Part shown: positions 35,268 through 44,085 of the stretch, piece by piece
How positions within the stretch are numbered: the first letter of the stretch is position 1
Layout: each line of letters begins with the position of its first letter
Assembly (NCBI GenBank): GCA_024636785.1
Contig: JAGXGK010000042.1
Span: forward strand, 1 to 64,000
Direction: 5' to 3'
DNA from: Gammaproteobacteria bacterium
Lineage (GTDB): Bacteria; Pseudomonadota; Gammaproteobacteria; SZUA-229
DNA: 64,000 nt
Notes under the pieces: generated by a model
What the model was told of the DNA's origin: nothing
Seen by the model: the letters and a program-made list of their open reading frames with translations, nothing else
Database searches by the model: none
Made by a program: the position numbers and the translations under genes

Positions 35268-35294
35268 AAAGAGCCCGGTATGCGGGCTTTTTTT
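35268..35294 (+). terminator. Rho-independent terminator after the pilin gene
   Basis: AGCCCG (35272-35277) and CGGGCT (35283-35288) form a stem with a 5-nt loop, followed by eight T residues. It lies 25 nt after the pilin stop and isolates the pilin transcript from the ATPase gene. Confidence 0.88.
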
Positions 35295-35339
35295 TGCCCT
35301 GCTTTTAATGAAACCTGTAAACTAAAGTTCAGCATAATC

Positions 35340-36080
35340 ATGAAAGTTATTGAGTGTAATAATCTGCTTAAATCCTACGGTGCCAAAAAAGTGCTCGATG
35401 GCATTAACCTGTCGGTAAATCGGGGTGAATTTTTCGGGCTGGTGGGTATGAACGGCAGCGGCAAATCCACCATGATTAAAGCCATGCTCGATCTGGTGGC
35501 GGTTGATGGCGGCGAGATAAAACTATTTGGTGAGCCGCATCGTCAGGTAACGGCAAGAAAAAAACTGGCCTATCTGCCCGACCGCTTCTCGCCACCGCCA
35601 CACCTTAAGGGCAAAGACTTCATCTGCTACATGCTTGAGCTTCAGGGTCAGAAGTGCGATGAAGCCGGCATCAATAAAATGCTCGACGCACTGGAGCTGG
35701 ACAAAGCCGCAATGCAGTCATCGGTAGGCAAACTCTCCAAAGGCATGACACAAAAACTAGGCCTCGCGGTCTGTCTGCTGAGTGATAAAAAACTACTCAT
35801 ACTCGACGAACCCATGAGCGGACTGGACCCCAAAGCCAGAGTGCTGTTTAAACAAGAATTGCACAGTAAAAAACGAAATGATCCGGAAGACCCCGGCCTC
35901 ACCGTTTTTTTCAGCTCACACGTTCTGGCCGACGTCGACGAACTCGCCGACCGCATAGCCGTACTGCATAACAGCAAACTGATGTATGTCGGCAGCACTG
36001 CAGGTTTTAAAAAAGAGTATGCAGCAGAAACGCTGGAAGAAGCCTATATGCAGTGTATTGAAGGCATAGTTGGCAGTTAA
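35340..36080 (+). CDS. ABC transporter ATP-binding protein
   Basis: 246 aa from MKVIECNN; an earlier in-frame start at 35280 lies in the pilin terminator. Walker A GMNGSGKST, signature LSKGMTQKLGLA and Walker B LLILDEPMSGLDPKA are intact, followed by the switch His in FFSSHVLADVDE. This is the CcmA/NatA-like type that pairs with ABC-2 permeases, and the permease at 32854 is the only candidate nearby. The pilin gene sits between the two halves. Confidence 0.88.
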   Translation: MKVIECNNLLKSYGAKKVLDGINLSVNRGEFFGLVGMNGSGKSTMIKAMLDLVAVDGGEIKLFGEPHRQVTARKKLAYLPDRFSPPPHLKGKDFICYMLELQGQKCDEAGINKMLDALELDKAAMQSSVGKLSKGMTQKLGLAVCLLSDKKLLILDEPMSGLDPKARVLFKQELHSKKRNDPEDPGLTVFFSSHVLADVDELADRIAVLHNSKLMYVGSTAGFKKEYAAETLEEAYMQCIEGIVGS

Positions 36081-36095
36081 AAGCTAAACAAGGAG

Positions 36096-36255
36096 TCCGC
36101 GAAAAACGCACTAAAATGCCGGGAGCATTTTGAACGCACGCAGTGCGGCCCGGAGGGTAAAGCGCAGGATTGCGCGTAATCAAGAACGCGAAAAAACCAT
36201 TTAATTCATACGCTCTGCTTTTGACTTTTTCGCGTCCTTCGCGTTTTTCGCGGAC
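36096..36255. repeat. Inverted repeat GTCCGCGAAAAACGC
   Basis: GTCCGCGAAAAACGC at 36096-36110 is matched exactly by GCGTTTTTCGCGGAC at 36241-36255. The sequence belongs to a dispersed class with GCGAAAAAxGC steps; a diverged relative is at about 49875-49890. The pair encloses the hairpin element at 36108-36186. Confidence 0.7.
36108..36186. mobile_element. Three-hairpin mini-element, copy A
   Basis: Stem 1 AAAATGC/GCATTTT, linker GAAC, stem 2 GCAC-GCA-GTGC, linker GGCCCGGAGGGTA, stem 3 GCGC-AGGATT-GCGC. The second copy at 56833-56903 has the same loops and linkers but different, still complementary stems. CGCGAAAAA occurs directly on both sides (36099-36107 and 36187-36195), as expected of a target duplication, although the host repeat also contains such steps. 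Confidence 0.6.
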
Positions 36256-36270
36256 AAAGCTCTTGTTCTT

Positions 36271-36296
36271 GTCTGTGTTCATCTGTGGACTAAATG
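36271..36296. repeat. GTGTTCATCTGTGGAC-type dispersed repeat
   Basis: GTCTGTGTTCATCTGTGGACT is a member of the family seen as a direct and inverted pair at 49817-49850 and 49971-50000 and in diverged form at 56938-56960. It is non-coding and lies 21 nt before the end of the minus-strand lipoprotein gene. Confidence 0.6.
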
Positions 36297-36316
36297 TTTT
36301 AATCGTCTACCGCCAG

Positions 36317-36943
36317 TTATTTTATAGCTGCAGCATCAGCAACCGTGGAAGACAGCCAGCGAGTCAGATCCTGAGCTAATTTTGTAGTAGCGGAATTGAG
36401 CGCCTCGACGCCTCCTCTGGCATTCTGCGTGCGGGCGTCAAAGCGTTGTTGAAATGTCCTGGTGGCGACCACCTGGCTGCTGTCTAAGTCTACAAGATAA
36501 AACTCTATGCTTACTCGGCCCTCGGAGGTGTCATCAGAATTTATATGATGATAGAACTCAAGCAGATTGCTCTCCAGTAATAAATCGGCACGGGCGCTGG
36601 AGTGTGAAGGTAGAACCGACCTGAACGTCGCACTTTTACCAATGCATGTGACGAAAGCAAAGCTAAGCATATTGTTGGGCGTGTCGCTCCAGCTACTGTA
36701 TGCATAGGGGAGTAGCATCAATTCATTTTGCCGATAAAGCAGGTTCCTGCTCATAATCGCGGATGTGCTTTTGGGCTTTGAGATTTTCAGCACTTTTGAG
36801 GGCAAGGGTTCTGAGGGTAAAGGCGTGAATGCTTCACAAGAAGGCTGGAGCATATATAGATCATCAGGAGGGACGGCTTTGCTGGCGCAACCTGAAACTA
36901 TAGTAACGCTGATGAACAGCAACAATGTATATAGCTTATTCAT
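36317..36943 (-). CDS. ABC-type transport auxiliary lipoprotein (PqiC-like)
   Basis: 208 aa. A lipoprotein signal ends VSGCAS (Cys19). The mature domain has YMLQPS...KVLKISKPKSTSAIMSRNLLYRQNELMLLPYAYSSWSDTPNNML, the pattern of the PqiC/YmbA family, which provides the outer-membrane end of MCE transporters. It overlaps the MCE gene by 8 nt and ends the operon. Confidence 0.83.
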   Translation of the reverse strand: MNKLYTLLLFISVTIVSGCASKAVPPDDLYMLQPSCEAFTPLPSEPLPSKVLKISKPKSTSAIMSRNLLYRQNELMLLPYAYSSWSDTPNNMLSFAFVTCIGKSATFRSVLPSHSSARADLLLESNLLEFYHHINSDDTSEGRVSIEFYLVDLDSSQVVATRTFQQRFDARTQNARGGVEALNSATTKLAQDLTRWLSSTVADAAAIK

Positions 36944-37829
36944 ATTCGGTAGCTTCTCCGGGGCCGGGTCGTGGCGATGTTTGTTTAAAAAGAAGATCTC
37001 GCGGGCTTTTCTGAATATCCGAAAGCGTCATTTCCAGCTGTGCCGATAACGCGTACAGCCTGTCTAACAATGCATCCGCCTGTTCAAGAGTTGGTGCGGC
37101 CATAGCTTTGAGATTATAGTCGCCCCGTTGCAGACTATTATTAAATGCTTGTGCCGCCTGGCTGATTTCATCTGCGGCGTCAGCGGTTTTGTCCAGTGAG
37201 ATAATGGCCTTTTCTTCCATGATAATACCGTTAGCCAACAACGTTTCAAGCTCACCTTCATAGCTTTTTATAGAGGCGGTGATATCTACGGCGTTCTCTA
37301 TCAAGGCATTGTAATTGGACAGATTTTCATTGCTTAATAATGTGTTGATGCGATTAAGTGCTTCCAGTAGATTCAGGGCAATGTCCGGCAGCGAATCATT
37401 GAGCTTGCCGAATGTAGAAGGGGATGATTCAATTGTGGGGATCTCTCCAGCCTGTGATGTCAGGCGCGGTGAGGCTTTGCTGCCACCCTCTAATTCAATA
37501 AATGCCAACCCGGTTAAACCGTGAAATTTAAGAACGGCAACACTGTCTGTTTTAACAGGCGCTTCTTTTTTTACCTTTAACAGCAATGCTATCTCCTCAT
37601 TATTTTTAGGATTTATTCGTATTGACTCTACTATGCCTATATGGACACCCCGGTACTTTACCGAAGCGCTACGACTCAGGCCGGCAACGGATTCCTCGAA
37701 ATATACCTTGTAGAAAACATCATCATCCATGGATCTTAAATCTTCCAGCCAGAATATAAAGCCCACAAGACCTATAACAAATATAATGACAAAACTCCCG
37801 ACGAGGAGATTATTAGCTTTGCTTTCCAT
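36936..37829 (-). CDS. MCE-domain protein, MlaD-like
   Basis: 297 aa. One N-terminal membrane helix (about 9-28) is followed by a single MCE domain (about 38-120: YFEESVAGLSRSASVKYRGVHIGIVESI) and a long helical, coiled-coil tail. MCE rings bind lipids and carry them across the periplasm. The protein is longer than E. coli MlaD, closer to the type with a helical needle. It lies 1 nt after the ATPase gene. Confidence 0.88.
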   Translation of the reverse strand: MESKANNLLVGSFVIIFVIGLVGFIFWLEDLRSMDDDVFYKVYFEESVAGLSRSASVKYRGVHIGIVESIRINPKNNEEIALLLKVKKEAPVKTDSVAVLKFHGLTGLAFIELEGGSKASPRLTSQAGEIPTIESSPSTFGKLNDSLPDIALNLLEALNRINTLLSNENLSNYNALIENAVDITASIKSYEGELETLLANGIIMEEKAIISLDKTADAADEISQAAQAFNNSLQRGDYNLKAMAAPTLEQADALLDRLYALSAQLEMTLSDIQKSPRDLLFKQTSPRPGPGEATEYE

Positions 37830-37830
37830 G

Positions 37831-38592
37831 TTATTTACTGAGCCTCATCGTGCCTTTAGCACCTTTAAAAAATTTATTGATGACCGGATGATCTAATCCG
37901 GTGACTTCGTCATAACTACCTTCTGCAATAACTTTCTGCTCGAACAAAACACTGAAGCGATCGACGATATTCATGATTAAATTAAGGTCGTGAGTCACCA
38001 TGACGACAGTAAAGCCTAACAGGTCTCTTAAACCGACAATTAATTGCTCGAATTCCTCCGCGCCTACCGGATCCAGCCCGGAGGTGGGTTCATCTAAAAA
38101 AAGGATTTCAGGATCCATTGACAGTGCTCTCGCCAGTGCCACGCGCTTAATCATGCCGCCGCTCAGTTCTGATGGATAAAGGGAGCCGGCATGTTCTGGC
38201 AGGCCCACCATATTTATTCTTGCCTTAACGATGACGTCAATTAACTCCTTAGGAAGATCTGTATATTCCTTAAGAGTAATGCCAATGTTCTCAGCCACAT
38301 TTAATGATGAAAACAGCGCGCCCGATTGAAATAGCACGCCGAATCTTTTCTTCAACTCAACAGCGTCTGATGAGTTTATATTCAGCACGTCATTACCGAG
38401 AACTTGAATACTTCCGCTCTGTGGTCGAAGCAGCATGATCATCTCTTTCAGCAGGGTTGATTTACCGGAGCCACTAAAGCCGAGTAAACCGTATATTTCT
38501 CCTTCGTTTACGCTCAGGGTTATATGATCATGCACTATAGTCTCATCAAAACTGGTAACCACATCCTCAATACTTATCACGGTTTTTTTCAA
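37831..38592 (-). CDS. MCE transporter ATP-binding protein, MlaF-like
   Basis: 253 aa. Walker A GFSGSGKST, signature LSGGMIKRVALARAL, Walker B ILFLDEPTSGLDPVG and MVTHDLNL are all intact; the SGGM(I/Q)KR variant is typical of MlaF. It drives lipid movement by the permease encoded 4 nt upstream-overlapping. The operon order permease-ATPase-MCE-lipoprotein supports the assignment. Confidence 0.92.
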   Translation of the reverse strand: MKKTVISIEDVVTSFDETIVHDHITLSVNEGEIYGLLGFSGSGKSTLLKEMIMLLRPQSGSIQVLGNDVLNINSSDAVELKKRFGVLFQSGALFSSLNVAENIGITLKEYTDLPKELIDVIVKARINMVGLPEHAGSLYPSELSGGMIKRVALARALSMDPEILFLDEPTSGLDPVGAEEFEQLIVGLRDLLGFTVVMVTHDLNLIMNIVDRFSVLFEQKVIAEGSYDEVTGLDHPVINKFFKGAKGTMRLSK

Positions 38593-39746
38593 ATCCCTAA
38601 CTCCGTTAAAATTATCGAGAACAGTGCATCACAGGCAATCACCAGAAAAATAGCATTGACGACGCTTATCGTTGTATATCTGCCGATGCTCTCGCTATTG
38701 TATGAAACCTGAAAGCCGCGAAAGCATCCTACCGTGGCAATTAACAATGCGAAAAAAGGTGCCTTTATAATTCCAATCCATACATGCCTTGAATCCAGTA
38801 CACTCTGTAGGCGCAATATAAATTCGGTATAGGAGATATTCATCTGCGTGTCAGCGATCATCATACCGGCGGCGATACCAACAATATCGGCAAAAAATAT
38901 TAACAGTGGCATTGCTATCATTAAAGCCACAATTCTTGGTAGAACCAGAAACCTCATCGGATCAAAGCTCATGGTTTTCATGGCATTGATCTCTTCGGTT
39001 ATTTTCATTACGCCTATTTGTGCAGTATAAGATGCACCGCTTCTTCCTGCTACTACGATTGCGATAATTAAAGGCGCAAGTTCTCGAGTTATGGAGATGG
39101 CTATCATTTCGACTATAAAAATATTTGCACCGAGCTTTTCCAGTTGCACGGATGCCTGATATGAAACCACAATTCCAATTAGAAAAGCGGTGACTGCTAC
39201 GATGGGCAATGCCTTGACGCCCGCCTCTTCAATATTTTTTATGATCGCTTTAAATCTGATCGAAGAGGGATGCAGCAGGGAATATAATAAGGTGACCGTT
39301 ATTTCGCCAATAAAAGTGATAAATTCAATAATATCGTGAAAGACAGACAGGGTATTTTCCCCGGCCTTCTGCAGGAGAGCGGAAAGCATATTATCTTTAG
39401 CGGTTATCAACTCCGGCGCTTTCTCTTCCTGCTGAAACAGCGCCAACGTTTTTTGCTGCCTGCTGCTGGCATCGACAATATCGACCTGCTTAAACCGGGA
39501 TTCGAACTTTTTTACATAGTGTTGAAGCAGGATGATGCCCGCGCTATCAAACTCTTCAACTGCGGAGATATCCCAGCTTACATTGCTTTGTGCCGGTATA
39601 CGCTTAGAAATGCGTTTAATACTAGAGACGACATTGGTGACATATTTAAGCGTCCATTTTCCTTTGCACTTAAGCAGATACAGGTCATCTTCATTCTCAA
39701 CCAGGATAGCTGCACTGTCTGTGCTGTTTTTTAGCCCTGTCGCCAT
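38589..39746 (-). CDS. MCE transporter permease, MlaE-like with N-terminal STAS domain
   Basis: 385 aa. Residues 1-105 form a STAS-like domain (WDISAVEEFDSAGIILLQHYVK), fused to an MlaE permease domain (about 130-385) with GIVVSYQASVQLEKLGA, RELAPLIIAIVVAGRSGASYTAQIG and MKTMSFDPMRFLVLPR. In E. coli the STAS protein MlaB is separate; the fusion is a known alternative. It should export or import phospholipid at the inner membrane. It is the first gene of the operon; ATG overlaps the next gene by 4 nt. Confidence 0.93.
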   Translation of the reverse strand: MATGLKNSTDSAAILVENEDDLYLLKCKGKWTLKYVTNVVSSIKRISKRIPAQSNVSWDISAVEEFDSAGIILLQHYVKKFESRFKQVDIVDASSRQQKTLALFQQEEKAPELITAKDNMLSALLQKAGENTLSVFHDIIEFITFIGEITVTLLYSLLHPSSIRFKAIIKNIEEAGVKALPIVAVTAFLIGIVVSYQASVQLEKLGANIFIVEMIAISITRELAPLIIAIVVAGRSGASYTAQIGVMKITEEINAMKTMSFDPMRFLVLPRIVALMIAMPLLIFFADIVGIAAGMMIADTQMNISYTEFILRLQSVLDSRHVWIGIIKAPFFALLIATVGCFRGFQVSYNSESIGRYTTISVVNAIFLVIACDALFSIILTELGI

Positions 39747-39877
39747 ACTAATTTGTAAACCGAATAATCAGCTGAATCAACGCGTTCAGGAGGCTGTCGG
39801 GTTTAGGGAAATTTGGGCCGCTCTCCCGCTTCCGCAGACAATTCATCCTAAATTCGACAGACGTCTGTTGCCTGCAA

Positions 39878-40039
39878 TTACTGAAAATTCATGCTGGCAG
39901 CGCCGAACAGTCCAAGTAGACCGATAGCGATTAAATATATGGCGACTATGTAGTTCAGCAGTCTGGGTATAAGCAGGATGAGGATTCCGGCCAGCAGGGA
40001 AATAATCGGGGCGAGAGTTAAGGTCATGTTCATATTCAT
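39878..40039 (-). CDS. DUF3096 family small membrane protein
   Basis: 53 aa, a small gene easily missed. It translates as MNMNMTLTLAPIIS... with two hydrophobic helices (about 7-24 and 29-46) joined by PRLLNYIVA, which is the pattern of DUF3096 proteins. Three near-by ATG codons (40039, 40033, 40027) could each serve as start. Function is unknown. It is the only coding content I can support between the MCE operon and trpB. Confidence 0.72.
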   Translation of the reverse strand: MNMNMTLTLAPIISLLAGILILLIPRLLNYIVAIYLIAIGLLGLFGAASMNFQ

Positions 40040-40521
40040 AGTTGTTGTTCCGTCATTTGTACATATATGGCAGCAATCTTGGTCATACCGGAATCCGCAG
40101 TTAAGTCACGTATTCAGGTCATAGTTGACTATGTGCCTGTCGTAATGATAAAAATGATTTGCTGGAGTATTTGGCGAATACCCATCGCATACAGGGTTTC
40201 TATGCCTGTATTACTCAGCTTCATTCTTGCGCTTAGTATGCGTCAGTTCCCGTCTCAACACCAAACATTTTCTGTAAAAGACGGTAATAAAAAGAGCAGA
40301 TATCCTGCCCGGAAATTAAGTCTCAGTGAGCTCAAAGACCTTTTCTGCTGTAGATGTCATACCCTGAAATTGCCAAACCCCGCAAGTTGTGCTTTTATAC
40401 ATCCTTGAAATGACAAAGGCCAATTTTGGCATCATATTCAGCGATGCTCTGTCCAGAACAGCCAGACTATGGTCATAAGAATCTATATTAAGAAAAAATT
40501 TTCACAACCGGGGTTATAAGC
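40040..40521. other. Gene-poor region upstream of trpB
   Basis: No convincing gene. A plus-strand frame at 40067-40408 begins plausibly but has no domain, an odd amino-acid mix and no ribosome site. The stretch must carry the promoter for the trpB-like gene. I saw no leader peptide with tandem Trp codons and no attenuator. Confidence 0.4.
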
Positions 40522-41721
40522 ATGGCTACAGAATTTTTAGAGATGCCTGATAAGGATGGCTATTTTGGTGAGTACGGTGGACAGATAATTCCACCGCCGC
40601 TGATTGAGATCATGAACGAGATCAATGATGCCTACGATAAAGTGGTGCAAACCGAGGCGTTTCAAAACGAATTGCATGAGCTTTATGCGGATTATGTCGG
40701 TCGCCCGAGCCCGATCTATTTTGCCCGGAGGCTGACTGCGCATGTGGGTGGCGCGCGTATTTATCTGAAGCGCGAAGATCTGAATCATACCGGCGCGCAC
40801 AAGATCAATCACTGTCTTGGCGAAGCCCTGCTGGCCAAATACATGGGTAAGACCAAGGTGCTTGCCGAGACTGGCGCGGGGCAGCATGGTGTGGCTCTGG
40901 CCACCGCGTGTGCGCTGGTGGGTATCGAGTGTGAAATCCATATGGGTGAAATCGACATAGAGAAAGAGCACCCGAATGTCACTAAAATGAAAATACTCGG
41001 CTGCACCCTGGTGCCGGTCAGTCGCGGTACCCGAACCCTGAAGGACGCGGTAGACAGTGCTTTTGAGGAGTACCTGAAAGATCCGGTTAACTATTTTTAT
41101 GCCATCGGTTCGGTGGTGGGGCCGCATCCTTTCCCCAAAATCGTGCGTGACTTTCAGAGCATTGTCGGCAAGGAGGCACGCGAGCAGTTTCTGGCAAGAG
41201 AACAGAAACTGCCCGATGTGCTGGTCGCCTGCGTCGGTGGCGGCTCTAATGCCATAGGTCTATTTACGGCCTTTATTAACGATGAATCGGTGAAAATGAT
41301 TGGTGTCGAACCGGCGGGCAAAGGACTGAATACGACTGACCATGCCGCTACCATGACACTCGGATCAAAAGGGGCGATTCATGGCTTCAAATGTTACAAC
41401 CTGCAGGATCAGGAAGGTAATCCTTTACCAGTCTATTCGATCGCCTCGGGTCTGGATTACCCCGGCGTCGGTCCCCAGCACTGCTATTTAAAAGATATCA
41501 GGCGGGTGGAATACAAGACCATCGACGACAAGGAATGCCTGGATGCTTTTATGCTGTTATCCCGCAAGGAAGGCATTATTCCTGCGCTGGAAAGTGCCCA
41601 CGCGGTTGCTTACGCCATGAAAATAGCCAAAGACATGAGCAGTGATGAAACTATTCTGGTGAACCTGTCAGGCAGGGGCGACAAGGATGCCGATTTTGTC
41701 ACTGAGCATTTGTCGCTTTAA
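40522..41721 (+). CDS. trpB: Tryptophan synthase beta chain-like protein, solitary
   Basis: 399 aa PLP enzyme of fold type II. The Schiff-base Lys is in HTGAHKIN, the catalytic Glu in [11 protein letters not shown], and the phosphate cup in [18 protein letters not shown] ends the C-terminal domain. It condenses indole and serine to tryptophan when partnered with TrpA. There is no trpA or other trp gene in the window, and the N-terminus ([19 protein letters not shown]) and [12 protein letters not shown] differ from standard TrpB1. It may be a second TrpB that works alone or on another substrate. The catalytic residues look intact. Confidence 0.85.
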   Translation: MATEFLEMPDKDGYFGEYGGQIIPPPLIEIMNEINDAYDKVVQTEAFQNELHELYADYVGRPSPIYFARRLTAHVGGARIYLKREDLNHTGAHKINHCLGEALLAKYMGKTKVLAETGAGQHGVALATACALVGIECEIHMGEIDIEKEHPNVTKMKILGCTLVPVSRGTRTLKDAVDSAFEEYLKDPVNYFYAIGSVVGPHPFPKIVRDFQSIVGKEAREQFLAREQKLPDVLVACVGGGSNAIGLFTAFINDESVKMIGVEPAGKGLNTTDHAATMTLGSKGAIHGFKCYNLQDQEGNPLPVYSIASGLDYPGVGPQHCYLKDIRRVEYKTIDDKECLDAFMLLSRKEGIIPALESAHAVAYAMKIAKDMSSDETILVNLSGRGDKDADFVTEHLSL

Positions 41722-41789
41722 TGGAAGAGTGGCTTAGGTTGCATTTATTAATATATTTGTACGAAGAAACCTGAATGGGAATTGGAGAA

Positions 41790-41822
41790 AGGCCTGAATT
41801 AATTGAAAATTGATTCAGGCCT
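41790..41822. terminator. Hairpin between convergent genes, possible terminator
   Basis: AGGCCTGAAT (41790-41799) and ATTCAGGCCT (41813-41822) form a perfect 10-bp stem that can extend through inner AATT/AATT pairs. It lies 68 nt after trpB and just after the convergent membrane gene. There is no U-tract, so termination is uncertain. Confidence 0.45.
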
Positions 41823-41849
41823 GAAAGCTCCTTGATGCACTATCACCTG

Positions 41850-42557
41850 TCAGTTGGTGAGCGTCTCAGCCTCGACACCAAACATATTTCTGTACAGGAC
41901 TCCAAAAGCGATAATCATCAACGGCATGGTCCAGATCAGCCCTAAGCCTAATGGGATCGCTGATATAAATATGATAATCGACAGGATTATAAAGAGCGCA
42001 AAAACCGAGAACCATCGGCGGGTTATCGCTTTGCGCGAGGTCTCTAACGCCTGCCATGGACTCATGCCTTTCTCAGCCACTAAGGGTAATGCCATATAGT
42101 AGGCGACCGACAAATAGATGCCGGGCAATATAAGTAACAGAAAGCCGATAATGATCATTATGTACATGAGTATCATGGTCAGCAGTAGCGGAATCATTTT
42201 TGAATAATAACCGAAGATAGAGCCCGCTTTGATGGGCGCATCGACGGCGCGTTTGATACCCAGAATAATGATGCCCGCCATCAAGGGCATAATAATCAAA
42301 TTTAGCCCCAGCTGCATTATCAGTGATAAAGCAACATTGCCTGATGGATCCTGTGTCACTTCAATGAGAAGTGTGGATAGAAATGCGAAGGCTATCATTA
42401 AACCCATCATTACCAGGAAAACATATAAAAAGGCCAGATGAATCGTCCATTTTGCGCCGCGGGTTTTAGCCCAGGCTTCGCTGATGACAGCACCGATAGA
42501 AAATTCGTAATCGTCACTGACTGCTTTGTCGATAGAAGCGTAATTATCTTCTGACAT
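41850..42557 (-). CDS. Uncharacterised polytopic membrane protein
   Basis: 235 aa with about six membrane helices after a cytoplasmic N-terminus of 40 residues (DDYEFSIGAVISEAWAKTRG). The internal segment LLLILPGIYLSVAYYMALPLVAEKGMSPWQALETSRKAI, here cited by its ends, is typical of YciC-like and GPDPase-membrane-domain-like proteins in which a short amphipathic ALETSRK loop follows a membrane pair. Function is unknown. It is probably transcribed with no close partner. Confidence 0.65.
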   Translation of the reverse strand: MSEDNYASIDKAVSDDYEFSIGAVISEAWAKTRGAKWTIHLAFLYVFLVMMGLMIAFAFLSTLLIEVTQDPSGNVALSLIMQLGLNLIIMPLMAGIIILGIKRAVDAPIKAGSIFGYYSKMIPLLLTMILMYIMIIIGFLLLILPGIYLSVAYYMALPLVAEKGMSPWQALETSRKAITRRWFSVFALFIILSIIIFISAIPLGLGLIWTMPLMIIAFGVLYRNMFGVEAETLTN

Positions 42558-42617
42558 ATTATTATCTCTGTGTTTTTAGATTAGCCCTGTTCCTTATAGC
42601 AGATTTCATATATATGG

Positions 42618-42839
42618 TTAATCCAGTGATGGCCCCAACACAAAATCAACCGCTTCGAAGCCCCGCTCTTCCAGCAGATCCAATACATCATCCCAGCTGT
42701 ATTCCGGATTCTCTTCCACTTTCGCGATGAGGCCGGTGACGTAGCGGTAGGCTTCGTGTCCCACAATGTCATCGGGTATTTGTATCAGGCGAATATTCGT
42801 TATCCTGTTTGCAGGCAGTATCATCAGGTTGCTGTTCAT
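42618..42839 (-). CDS. Small conserved-looking hypothetical protein
   Basis: 73 aa, acidic, no membrane segment. It contains IPDDIVGHEAYRYVTGLIAKVEENP and a C-terminal DVLDLLEERGFEAVDFVLGP, an alpha/beta pattern that looks like a folded soluble protein. Codon use matches its neighbours and the frame is free of suspicious runs. It lies 60 nt upstream of the membrane protein gene on the same strand. No family recognised. Confidence 0.55.
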   Translation of the reverse strand: MNSNLMILPANRITNIRLIQIPDDIVGHEAYRYVTGLIAKVEENPEYSWDDVLDLLEERGFEAVDFVLGPSLD

Positions 42840-43031
42840 TTAATTCTCCGACATAGTTGTGTTGATAAAACCGCCAGATTCTAAAGTGCAATGGCGGCAA
42901 AGATAATTGAATTTACTCTCTCAACCGGATTCAGTCCATCTACATGAAAACCAGTCACACTGCGACAGGGAGTGATTGCGGTGCCGGGTTAACAGCGCTA
43001 TGCTGGTCGTTTATTTAAAAAAGAGAAATTT

Positions 43032-44030
43032 ATGCCATCTTTGCGCGACAGATTTGTTCCCTGGGTTGCCCTTAGCCGTCTGGCCAGCGGCATTGTGTTG
43101 CTGTTATTGCTGATCATGCTGATCACTACTTTTGTGGTCAGTAACGAACCGGAGTCCTTCAAGGTAAAGGTCGATCAGCGCGGTGAAGAGATTGTTATCG
43201 GCAGCGCCAGTGTTAATACCGCGATCACCATAGGTGAGACGCTGCTGGAGAAAACCGGCGGCTACATCAGTAACGATGTGCTGCCGCCGTTCAGCCTTCT
43301 TGACGATATGCCCAACTGGGAATTCGGCGCGCTGGTGGCTCTGCGTGATCAGGCTGCGGCGCTACGCAATCACTACGCCCGTTCGCAATCGCAGTCGGTG
43401 GAAGACGCCGACCTTGCCCGCGCTGAACCGCAGTTTAACTTTCAGAACGACTCCTGGATGCTGCCCGCCAGCGAAAGCGAATACCGCACCGGTCTGGCTC
43501 ATCTGCGCGCCTACCGTAAACGGCTGCTGGATGACGACGATAGCAATGCGCAGTTTTTTGCCCGCGCCGATAATCTCGCCAGCTGGTTGCAGGTGGTGGA
43601 GAAGCGTCTGGGCAGTCTTTCCCAGCGTCTCTCCGGCAGCGTTGACCAGATACGCAGTCACAGCAATCTTGCCAATGACCCTGCCGCTCGCCAGAGTGCT
43701 CCGGCACAGGGCGTCGCCTTCACCCAAACGCCGTGGCTGGAAGTGGATGATATATTCTACGAGGCGCGCGGTCACGTCTGGGCGCTGCTGCACCTTTTCC
43801 GCGCCGTAGAAATTGATTTCCAATCCAGCCTGGAACGGAAAAACGCCATTGCTTCGCTACAGCAGATTATTCGTGAGCTGGAAGAGGCGCAGAGGCCGGT
43901 GTCCAGCCCGATGGTGCTCAACGGCAGCGGCTTCGGCTGGGTATCCAACTATTCGCTGACTATGGCCAATTACATCTCCCGCGCCAATGCCGCGGTAATC
44001 GACCTGCGCGCGCTGATGGCGCGCGGCTAA
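43032..44030 (+). CDS. DUF2333 family protein
   Basis: 332 aa. One N-terminal membrane helix (about 17-37) anchors a periplasmic, mostly helical domain. The segments GGYISNDVLPPFSLLDDMPNWEFGAL, WLQVVEKRLGSLSQRLS and GSGFGWVSNYSLTMANYISRANAA match what I know of DUF2333, widespread in gammaproteobacteria with no assigned role. AAGAGA stands before the ATG. It is followed by frmA 55 nt later but with its own leader. Confidence 0.82.
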   Translation: MPSLRDRFVPWVALSRLASGIVLLLLLIMLITTFVVSNEPESFKVKVDQRGEEIVIGSASVNTAITIGETLLEKTGGYISNDVLPPFSLLDDMPNWEFGALVALRDQAAALRNHYARSQSQSVEDADLARAEPQFNFQNDSWMLPASESEYRTGLAHLRAYRKRLLDDDDSNAQFFARADNLASWLQVVEKRLGSLSQRLSGSVDQIRSHSNLANDPAARQSAPAQGVAFTQTPWLEVDDIFYEARGHVWALLHLFRAVEIDFQSSLERKNAIASLQQIIRELEEAQRPVSSPMVLNGSGFGWVSNYSLTMANYISRANAAVIDLRALMARG

Positions 44031-44085
44031 TTACCTTCTAAGAACACTCAATTATTATTAACTCGATTCTACAGAGAGACATTAT

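Noticed and set aside
40067..40408. Plus-strand frame of 113 aa before trpB
   Set aside because: Unusual composition, no domain, no ribosome site; likely the trpB promoter region.
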